A stretch of 7,864 nt of DNA, from NCBI GenBank assembly GCA_023132505.1, contig JAGLYE010000064.1:1-7864 (forward strand). The letters are read 5' to 3'. This stretch comes from Bacteroidales bacterium (GTDB taxonomy: Bacteria; Bacteroidota; Bacteroidia; Bacteroidales; B18-G4). This document shows, piece after piece, positions 1 to 4,582 of this stretch (its first letter is position 1; the number at the start of each line of letters is the position of its first letter). The position numbers were made by a program, and so were the translations under genes. The notes under the pieces are model-generated. The model made no database searches, had not been told where the DNA came from, and was given only the letters and a program-made list of their open reading frames with translations.

Positions 1-365
1 ATTTAGGCGGTTATGTATTTTATGTTACACCTGATGGCAAGCATGGCTTGGTTGCTGCTAAACAAGATCAAGATGCCGGTACTTCAACATGGTTTGAAAC
101 ACAAAATTTTATTAGTAACCCGGCTAACCATAATACGGAGGGTAAAAAATTTACCGACTGGCGTTTACCAACTTTATACGAATTGAATCTTATCTATGAT
201 CAACAAAATGCCATAGGAGGTTTTACATCCGGTCGCCACTATTGGAGTTCTACCGAGGTCGACAATACCTATGTATGGGGGGTAAGGTTCAGTGATGGAC
301 AGCATCTTGATCTCAATAAATCAAATATCACGGGCAAAAGTATTCGTGCCGTTCGGGCTTTTTAA
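1..365 (+). CDS. DUF1566 / Lcl C-terminal domain protein, 3' fragment
   Basis: The reading frame is open from the left edge (first full codon at base 3) to a TAA at 363-365, so this is the C-terminal part of a larger protein. The only nearby start-like codon, TTG at 48, falls inside the conserved domain and is not a real start. The visible 120 residues match the DUF1566/Lcl_C pattern: an opening GGYVFYV with a GKHGLVAA segment, a central WRLPT followed by an EL helix (about residues 53-60), then HYWSSTE and a closing RAVRAF at the C-terminus. This domain is common in secreted or surface proteins of Bacteroidota and often sits at the end of multi-domain or lipoprotein architectures. Its biochemical role is not established. 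The N-terminus, with any signal peptide or partner domains, lies outside the window. The family call is firm; the function is unknown. Confidence 0.85.
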   Translation, partial: LGGYVFYVTPDGKHGLVAAKQDQDAGTSTWFETQNFISNPANHNTEGKKFTDWRLPTLYELNLIYDQQNAIGGFTSGRHYWSSTEVDNTYVWGVRFSDGQHLDLNKSNITGKSIRAVRAF

Positions 366-377
366 TTAGTTTTAAGT

Positions 378-416
378 CCTGCCTGCCGGTTAACCCGCCG
401 AAGGAGGGCAGGCAGG
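378..416. repeat. GC-rich stem-loop (CCTGCCTGCC / GGCAGGCAGG)
   Basis: A perfect 10-bp inverted repeat, CCTGCCTGCC at 378-387 and GGCAGGCAGG at 407-416, encloses a 19-nt loop that itself contains the palindrome GGTTAACC (388-395). It begins 12 nt after the stop of the DUF1566 gene and could end that transcript, but the following bases (TTTGAGTGTTT) are only moderately T-rich, so a textbook intrinsic terminator is not certain. Elements with this core recur between genes in Bacteroidota in my recollection, which would make it a dispersed palindromic repeat. Downstream, GTTTCA is directly repeated (424-429 and 441-446). Confidence 0.6.
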
Positions 417-467
417 TTTGAGTGTTTCACCTTCGCCAAGGTTTCAGTGAACGAAGTGGGTTGATTT

Positions 468-498
468 TCGATATTTGATACTCGATACTTGATATTCG
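468..498. repeat. 7-bp tandem repeat tract, consensus TYGATAY
   Basis: Four consecutive 7-bp units starting at 468, 475, 482 and 489 all fit TYGATAY, and a partial fifth (TCG) ends at 498. Viewed as two 14-bp units (468-481, 482-495) they differ at only two positions, both C/T. The tract lies in the spacer before apbE and codes for nothing evident. Related tracts occur at 1581-1615 (inverted orientation) and 1890-1903. Confidence 0.75.
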
Positions 499-509
499 TT
501 ATTTATTCG

Positions 510-548
510 GCTGTGATTCTCTGTGCCTTCTGTGCCTCTGTGGCAATT
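510..548 (+). repeat. CTGTG-spaced interspersed repeat, copy 1
   Basis: CTGTG occurs at 511, 521, 530 and 538, with spacings of 10, 9 and 8 nt, ending in CTGTGGC. Bases 511-544 match 1912-1945 at 30 of 34 positions with no gaps, in the same orientation. As in copy 2, a TYGATAY heptamer tract lies just upstream. The element ends about 20 nt before the apbE start. An in-frame GTG at 523 that would extend apbE lies inside it, which argues against that start. Confidence 0.75.
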
Positions 549-567
549 TTGTTTTATTTTTACTCTC

Positions 568-1572
568 ATGAAAAAGATAACCCACATTCTCATTCTCATT
601 TTGCTAATTTCAGCTTGCGCCCCTCGCCAACTTCATAAAAAGATCAGTTTCTCAGGCATGGCCCAGGGAACATATTATGCGGTAACCTACTTTGACCATC
701 TCAACAGGGATTTCCAGCCACAAATAGATTCATTGCTTGAGGCCTTTGATATGTCGGTTTCGATGTGGGAGCCGCAATCAGTAATCTCAAAGATAAACAG
801 GGGAGAGGAGAGAGGGGTAATTTGTGATTCAATATTTATTAATACTTACCTCCTGGCAAGAGGTGTTGCAGAAGAAAGCAATGGAGCATTTGATTATACC
901 ATTGGCCCATTGGTGAATGCCTGGGGCTTTGGCTTTGAAGACCGGCAGAAAGTGGATCAGGCTTTGGTTGACAGCCTGCTCCCCCTTATTGATTATCGAT
1001 ATGTGAGCCTGGACGGGAACACCATCATCAAGGAAAAGGAGGGTATTAAGTTCGATTTCAATGCAGTTGCACAGGGATACTCAGTAGATCTCGTTGGTGA
1101 TTTCCTTGCCTCTAAAGGACTTAAGAATTATCTGGTAGATATTGGCGGAGAGGTGTTGGCCATTGGTGAGAAACCGGGCACGGGCCCCTGGATCGTGGGG
1201 ATAGAAAAGCCAACCGAAAATGAGCTGTCGGAACGCCGGCTGGAGGCAAGCATCAAGCTGAAGGACCGTGCAATGGCTACTTCAGGGAATTACAGAAAGT
1301 TTTATGAAGAAGACGGGATCCGCTATTCCCATACCATTGACCCTGCGACCGGATATCCGGTAACGCATACACTAATAAGCGTATCAGTTATAGCAGATGA
1401 TTGCGGTACAGCCGACGCATGGGCAACGGCCTTTATGGTTATGGGGCTTGAAAAAGCAAAGCAATTCGTTGAATCAAAAAATGAGCTTGAAGCTTTCTTT
1501 ATTTTCTCAGGGGAAGATGGCGGCCTTGAATCCTATGCAACTCAGGGGATGAAAGAACTGCTTCGTGATTAA
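568..1572 (+). CDS. apbE: FAD:protein FMN transferase ApbE, lipoprotein
   Basis: ApbE moves the FMN part of FAD onto a threonine of target proteins such as NqrB, NqrC or RnfG/RnfD, using Mg2+, on the outer face of the inner membrane. I chose the ATG at 568 (334 residues). It opens with a lipoprotein signal peptide (MKKITHILIL followed by lipobox ISAC, Cys17), whereas the longer GTG start at 523 would bury that signal and lies within a repeat. Family landmarks are GAFDYTIGPLVNAWGFG (residues 107-123), DFNAVAQGY (163-171), the glycine turn YLVDIGGEVLAIG (188-200), MATSGNY (236-242), HTIDPATGYPV (255-265) and TADAWATAFMVMG (281-293), where Asp283 and Thr287 occupy the usual Mg2+-ligand positions. 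The length is normal for the family and nothing is missing. The next gene, 117 nt downstream, encodes an NqrM-like protein, which points to service of an NQR or RNF complex encoded elsewhere. Confidence 0.95.
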   Translation: MKKITHILILILLISACAPRQLHKKISFSGMAQGTYYAVTYFDHLNRDFQPQIDSLLEAFDMSVSMWEPQSVISKINRGEERGVICDSIFINTYLLARGVAEESNGAFDYTIGPLVNAWGFGFEDRQKVDQALVDSLLPLIDYRYVSLDGNTIIKEKEGIKFDFNAVAQGYSVDLVGDFLASKGLKNYLVDIGGEVLAIGEKPGTGPWIVGIEKPTENELSERRLEASIKLKDRAMATSGNYRKFYEEDGIRYSHTIDPATGYPVTHTLISVSVIADDCGTADAWATAFMVMGLEKAKQFVESKNELEAFFIFSGEDGGLESYATQGMKELLRD

Positions 1573-1580
1573 TGGAGGGA

Positions 1581-1615
1581 ATATCGAATATCAACTCAAC
1601 CCCCAACACTCAACA
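1581..1615. repeat. Five in-phase heptamers after apbE
   Basis: Five consecutive 7-bp units fill 1581-1615 exactly. The first two (ATATCGA, ATATCAA) are the reverse complement of the TYGATAY unit seen at 468-498. The next three fit CYCAACM (starts 1595, 1602, 1609). The tract begins 8 nt after the apbE stop. A change of unit sequence without loss of the 7-bp phase suggests diverging copies of one repeat type. Confidence 0.65.
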
Positions 1616-1655
1616 TTTTAAAGCTAATTAAAAGGTTTTCCAAACAATTTTCCCT

Positions 1656-1663
1656 TATCTTTG
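1656..1663 (+). promoter_or_regulatory. Bacteroidota-type -7 box TATCTTTG before the NqrM-like gene
   Basis: TATCTTTG exactly matches the TAnnTTTG -7 element recognised by the primary sigma factor of Bacteroidota and lies 26 nt before the ATG at 1690, so a short leader would result. I do not see a convincing -33 TTTG at the usual spacing (TTTTC at 1636-1640 is a few bases too close). It suggests the small gene can be transcribed separately from apbE. Confidence 0.45.
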
Positions 1664-1689
1664 TGGCTCTTTAAAACAGCTTAACTACC

Positions 1690-1887
1690 ATGACACCAGG
1701 CATTAAAATACTCCTAATAACAATCGTTTTACTGGCACTGGCTATTTCAGGCATCGCCATCAAGATGTTCCTCAAAAAAGGTGGTGAATTCAAAAAGCAA
1801 TGCAGCAGTGTTGATCCCGATACCGGGGAACGAATTGGTTGTAGCTGTGGTGCAGATGATGGTGGGGAAAGTTGTGAGAACAAGTGA
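1690..1887 (+). CDS. Small membrane-anchored four-cysteine protein, NqrM-like
   Basis: A 65-residue protein. Residues 4-28 form one hydrophobic N-terminal membrane segment, followed by a short charged linker (KKGGEFKK) and a hydrophilic tail with four cysteines at 38, 51, 53 and 62 (C-x12-C-x-C-x8-C). A single N-terminal membrane segment plus four conserved cysteines, encoded beside apbE, is the plan of NqrM (DUF539), which is needed to mature the Na+-translocating NADH:quinone reductase, probably by supplying iron for the NqrD/NqrE centre. The proteobacterial GRK...GSCGG sequence around the first cysteine is not conserved, so the protein may be a Bacteroidota counterpart rather than a strict orthologue. 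I recall similar proteins annotated only as 'membrane or secreted protein' in this phylum. The ATG at 1690 is the natural start because the membrane segment follows directly. That the gene is real is likely; the NqrM role is inferred. Confidence 0.75.
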   Translation: MTPGIKILLITIVLLALAISGIAIKMFLKKGGEFKKQCSSVDPDTGERIGCSCGADDGGESCENK

Positions 1888-1889
1888 CT

Positions 1890-1903
1890 CCGATATTCGA
1901 TAT
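1890..1903. repeat. Two TYGATAY-type heptamers before CTGTG copy 2
   Basis: CCGATAT (1890-1896) and TCGATAT (1897-1903) are two tandem 7-bp units of the type seen at 468-498. They are followed 8 nt later by the second CTGTG element, so the pairing 'heptamer tract then CTGTG element' occurs twice in the window in the same orientation. The tract starts 2 nt after the stop of the NqrM-like gene. Confidence 0.6.
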
Positions 1904-1910
1904 TCAAACA

Positions 1911-1949
1911 GCTGTGAATCTCTGTGAATTCTGTGTCTCTGTGGCTATT
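1911..1949 (+). repeat. CTGTG-spaced interspersed repeat, copy 2
   Basis: CTGTG occurs at 1912, 1922, 1931 and 1939, giving the same 10-9-8 nt spacing as copy 1 at 511-538. The 34-nt core differs from copy 1 at four positions. It fills the gap between the convergent NqrM-like and RNA methyltransferase genes and runs into the methyltransferase stop codon (1948-1950). It has no evident hairpin or T-run, so I do not call it a terminator. Confidence 0.75.
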
Positions 1950-2691
1950 ACTCCCTGGTGGCTATTGCCATAATAATTCCCGTTGCAACCGCTGCATTCA
2001 ACGATTCGGTCCCACCCTCTGAAGATGGAATAGAGATTTTGTAAGTAGCATGCCTGAGTACTTCGGCCCTGATACCTTTTGATTCATTGCCGATCACATA
2101 AATGCCTTTACCGGGTTTTGCATCCCAGATGGAACTGCCTTCCATAACCGTAGCATAAACGGGTAATTTGCTTTCTGAGAGATATTCATCCAGATCAGCA
2201 TAATAAACTTTTACCCTTGCAATAGAACCCATAGTTGATTGCACAACCTTGGGATTATAAGCATCAACACAATCATCAGAACAAATAATACTTCTGATCC
2301 CAAACCAGTCGGCAGTGCGGATAATGGTGCCGAGGTTTCCCGGATCACGTATTCCATCAAGAGCGATCACGCTGCCATCCTCATCACTGATTTCCTCTGT
2401 ATCTCTTTCAGGGATATGGCATACAGCCAAAACCTTATTAGGGGTACTGAGGTTGCTGATGCGTTCAAGTTCTTTTGATGTGACCCGGTTTATTTCTGCT
2501 CTGATATATTCAAACTTTCCCTTATTCTCGTCAAGCCATTCCTCCAGCGCATAAACTGCTTTCACCTGTATATCTGAGCCCGGGAGCTCTTTAACGATCT
2601 TAGGCCCTTCCGCTACGAACAGTTCAAGTTCCTTCCTGAACTTAATTTGCTTTAGCGACTGGATGAACTTTATCTGGTTGTGACTAAGCAC
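1948..2691 (-). CDS. TrmH/SpoU family RNA 2'-O-methyltransferase
   Basis: This is a SAM-dependent RNA ribose 2'-O-methyltransferase of the knotted SPOUT fold, acting in the cytoplasm on rRNA or tRNA. Residues 1-90 are the substrate-binding N-terminal domain (LFVAEGPKIVKE at 24-35). The catalytic domain shows all three SpoU motifs: IALDGIRDPGNLGTIIRTAD (109-128, with Asn119 and Arg125), YVIGNESKGI (198-207, Glu203) and the C-terminal knot IPSSEGGTESLNAAVA (221-236, with Ser230 and Asn232). At 247 residues it is full length. The start is a GTG at 2691. Upstream in frame there is no ATG before the TAA at 2716-2718, and homologues begin at this point (LSHNQIKFIQSL). The domain order is that of RlmB/TrmH relatives, but the exact target nucleotide cannot be read from the sequence, so I give no symbol. 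It is the last gene of the leftward cluster. Confidence 0.92.
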   Translation of the reverse strand: MLSHNQIKFIQSLKQIKFRKELELFVAEGPKIVKELPGSDIQVKAVYALEEWLDENKGKFEYIRAEINRVTSKELERISNLSTPNKVLAVCHIPERDTEEISDEDGSVIALDGIRDPGNLGTIIRTADWFGIRSIICSDDCVDAYNPKVVQSTMGSIARVKVYYADLDEYLSESKLPVYATVMEGSSIWDAKPGKGIYVIGNESKGIRAEVLRHATYKISIPSSEGGTESLNAAVATGIIMAIATRE

Positions 2692-2696
2692 TGCGT

Positions 2697-2717
2697 GAAT
2701 TTTGAATTTTGGAGTTT
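2697..2717. repeat. Short heptamer tract at the chaN-like/methyltransferase junction
   Basis: GAATTTT is perfectly repeated at 2697-2703 and 2704-2710, and the next seven bases (GGAGTTT, 2711-2717) are a diverged third unit that overlaps the stop codon of the ChaN-like gene. The tract makes up most of the 24-nt gap between two co-oriented genes. It is short and AT-rich, so chance is possible. Confidence 0.4.
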
Positions 2718-3591
2718 AGTACGTTTTCGTCATAGTCTCCGGGATCACAAGCGTAAAATTGGCGATTCCAGTGTTTTCTTCTTCCAGCTTATCCGTGGAA
2801 GCCTGTTCTGTACTGGCGATCGTCATGATGTTCAATCCCGGCCTGTATTGGTTCAGGTACCATACAATACCTTCGAAATTATTACTGTGGTAAGTACCGT
2901 GATAGTGAATGAATACCTGTCCTTCCGCCAGGTTCTCAAGGATAAAATGTGCCATGGTGGCATCTTTTATAGCCTGTGCCTTAGGGAAGTTGTCTGAGGA
3001 AGGTCTGCCGCCCATTCCGCCGGCACCCATATCGAGCATGGCTTTGTAGCCGGGCAATTCCGGGTCATAGGGGATCGGCAGGGGAGGTAAGAACATTTTT
3101 GCGTGTTCCCCAAGTTCATCCAGGCCTTCGAATCCCTGTTTGAAAGTGATGGATGCATATCGCCTGGGTACATTGGTAGCAATAAATGGAATGTTGTTTT
3201 CTTTTGCAAACTCCACCAATGGCTTATAATCAGTTTCATAATTTGGCCAGAGCCGCGCCTGCGATTCAAAGTTTTTAGTGCTGATCACTCCTTCGGTATA
3301 TTCATCAAGGATAAGTTGCCCGTCCCTTTCGAACATTTCAGCTCCAAAAACGACTTGCTCTCCTTTTTCATTGAACATGTCCTTGCTGAGCTCAAGCTGT
3401 AGCCAGTGGCAAATTGGGTTATTATGCAATTCACCGAACAGGATCACATCTGCTTCCATGGCCTGACGCAAAAGTTTTGCATAGGATGCTTTTTTCCCTT
3501 TCTGATCGAAAATGCGATATGCTTCTTTATCGGCTTTCATTGCCATGAGTGAAAAGGCGATCATGATAACGGGGAGTATTAGTTTTTTCAT
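2716..3591 (-). CDS. ChaN-like haem-binding uptake protein (DUF399)
   Basis: A 291-residue exported protein of the Cofac_haem_bdg/ChaN family, related to TraB/Tiki-type folds. Residues 1-20 are a signal peptide (MKKLILPVIM then FSLMAMKA). No lipobox cysteine is present, unlike many ChaN lipoproteins, so the mature form is likely periplasmic. Landmarks are VILFGELHNNPICH (49-62, with Glu54, His56 and His62), GAEMFERD (83-90), an IATNVPRRY segment (137-145), a Gly/Met-rich loop (GAGGMGG, 189-195) and HYHGTYHSNN (229-238). Conserved histidines of the first and last motifs are those expected near bound haem or metal in the family. Known roles concern haem or iron acquisition, though some relatives may be metallohydrolases. 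The ATG overlaps the thioesterase stop by 4 nt (ATGA), which suggests translational coupling. Confidence 0.88.
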   Translation of the reverse strand: MKKLILPVIMIAFSLMAMKADKEAYRIFDQKGKKASYAKLLRQAMEADVILFGELHNNPICHWLQLELSKDMFNEKGEQVVFGAEMFERDGQLILDEYTEGVISTKNFESQARLWPNYETDYKPLVEFAKENNIPFIATNVPRRYASITFKQGFEGLDELGEHAKMFLPPLPIPYDPELPGYKAMLDMGAGGMGGRPSSDNFPKAQAIKDATMAHFILENLAEGQVFIHYHGTYHSNNFEGIVWYLNQYRPGLNIMTIASTEQASTDKLEEENTGIANFTLVIPETMTKTY

Positions 3592-3983
3592 TTTTTGAGA
3601 TTTTTATATTTGTTCCTGATTTCTTCAGATATCGGCACTGCCTGGCCGTATTCGTCAATCCTCACAAAGGTAATGGTTGTTGAGCAAACTAGTTCTTCAT
3701 TATGTGTAGAAAAGTTAAATCTCCGGGCCTCCAGATCGATTTTCAGGGAGGAGTTGCCCATGCTTCTTACTTCACCATAAATGCGGATGTGATCATTAAC
3801 CTTAACAGGTTTTTTAAATACAACCTCATCCATTTTAAGGGTGATCATGTATGGTGTGCAGCAAATGGAGGCTGAATAGGTACCCCCTGCTTCATCAAGC
3901 CAGGCAAGCATCTTTCCCCCGAAAAGGTTGTTATATATGCCTATATCACCGGTTTTGCAAATTTGGGTGGATACTATTTCCAT
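3588..3983 (-). CDS. Acyl-CoA thioesterase, hotdog fold (YciA/BFIT-like)
   Basis: This 131-residue cytoplasmic enzyme has the single hotdog domain of the acyl-CoA hydrolase group, which cleaves acyl-CoA thioesters to free acid and CoA. The diagnostic stretch is NNLFGGKMLAWLDEAGG (18-34), matching the family's N-x-x-G-x-x-F-GG-x-L-x-W-x-DE pattern in compact form. Asp30 is at the catalytic acid position on the central helix. The second half holds the strands MDEVVFKKPVKVNDHI, a GEVRSMGNSSLKIDLEA region and CSTTITFVRID. The length is typical for a one-domain member. Chain-length preference cannot be told. Its ATG follows the cytidine deaminase stop after a single base (TAAGATG), and its own stop overlaps the next gene, so it is embedded in an operon. 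Confidence 0.88.
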   Translation of the reverse strand: MEIVSTQICKTGDIGIYNNLFGGKMLAWLDEAGGTYSASICCTPYMITLKMDEVVFKKPVKVNDHIRIYGEVRSMGNSSLKIDLEARRFNFSTHNEELVCSTTITFVRIDEYGQAVPISEEIRNKYKNLKK

Positions 3984-3984
3984 C

Positions 3985-4479
3985 TTAGGTCTTTCTTTTT
4001 AGCTCTTCAGCATGGAACATCAACGGCAGCAGTTCTTCGATGGAATTAATTGCCAGTACCGGACCTTTTTCACCTTTCATGATAACACGAATGGGACTGC
4101 TTTGCTGAATTTGATATTCAGCCATAACCTGCCGGCATCCCCCGCAGGGTGATACTGCCTCCCGGATGATAAAATCATCAGATCTTGCAGTAATGGCAAT
4201 GGCTTCAATGGTTTCATCGGGCTGTTGTGACTTTGCATAGAACAAGGCTACCCTTTCGGCACAAAGCCCGGAAGGATATGCAGCATTTTCCTGGTTGTTC
4301 CCTGTAAAGATCTCCCCGTTTGAAAGCCGAATGGCAGCACCTACCCTGTAGTGTGAATAGGGTGTATATGCTTTGCTTATTGCTTTCTCTGCATATTCCA
4401 TAAGCCTGAGGTCGGCTTGCGGTAAAGCATTTACCGAGTCATACTCCTCAATATTAAACTGTATGTTTTTTAACTTCAT
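3985..4479 (-). CDS. cdd: Cytidine deaminase
   Basis: Zn-dependent deamination of (deoxy)cytidine to (deoxy)uridine in pyrimidine salvage. The protein is 164 residues, slightly longer than the usual homotetrameric form of about 130-140 because of an N-terminal stretch of about 20 residues. The zinc site is complete: CAE at 73-75 (Cys73 ligand, Glu75 proton shuttle) and PCGGC at 111-115 (Cys112 and Cys115 ligands). The substrate-loop motif TGNNQENAAYPSG (59-71) and the SHYRVGAA strand (42-49) precede it. The ATG at 4479 is preceded by AAGG a few bases upstream, a weak ribosome-binding site. It is the first gene of a packed four-gene run. The 103-nt spacer upstream carries an inverted repeat and a possible promoter. 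Confidence 0.94.
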   Translation of the reverse strand: MKLKNIQFNIEEYDSVNALPQADLRLMEYAEKAISKAYTPYSHYRVGAAIRLSNGEIFTGNNQENAAYPSGLCAERVALFYAKSQQPDETIEAIAITARSDDFIIREAVSPCGGCRQVMAEYQIQQSSPIRVIMKGEKGPVLAINSIEELLPLMFHAEELKRKT

Positions 4480-4489
4480 ATGCCTTATT

Positions 4490-4542
4490 TAACAGCTATA
4501 TTATACATATAAATGTATAAAACTGTTACATTATGTGAGAAA
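4490..4542 (-). promoter_or_regulatory. Nested inverted repeat and candidate promoter before cdd
   Basis: An 8-bp perfect inverted repeat, TTATACAT (4501-4508) and ATGTATAA (4513-4520), has a 4-nt centre. It is flanked by a second pair, TAACAG (4490-4495) and CTGTTA (4523-4528). On the minus strand the inner repeat contains TACATTTA (4517-4510), one base from the TAnnTTTG -7 element, and TTTC lies 21 nt upstream (4542-4539), close to -33 spacing. The layout fits a promoter overlapped by an operator for the cdd operon. A weak terminator of the S41 gene is the alternative, though the stem is AT-rich and lacks a T-run. Confidence 0.4.
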
Positions 4543-4582
4543 TGCCGGGAATTGTGACTGCTTTAGCTTTTGATGATATGTT

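Noticed and set aside
1..365. Possible complete short gene starting at TTG 48
   Set aside because: The conserved DUF1566 opening (GGYVFYV) lies upstream of that codon and the frame is open to the edge, so this is a truncated view of a longer gene.
510..548. CRISPR-like reading of the repeated CTGTG units
   Set aside because: Units are only 5 nt with 3-5 nt between them. There are no repeat-spacer dimensions and no cas genes.
523..567. N-terminal extension of ApbE from a GTG at 523
   Set aside because: The extension is translated repeat sequence (CTGTG element) and would place 15 residues before a complete lipoprotein signal peptide that starts at the ATG at 568.
1671..1907. 78-codon open frame antisense to the NqrM-like gene
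   Set aside because: The plus-strand frame has a membrane segment, ordered cysteines and an upstream -7 box. The antisense translation shows nothing comparable.
2967..3269. 100-codon minus-strand frame within the ChaN-like gene
   Set aside because: It is an out-of-frame shadow of a gene with clear family motifs, and no frameshift in the ChaN-like gene needs explaining.
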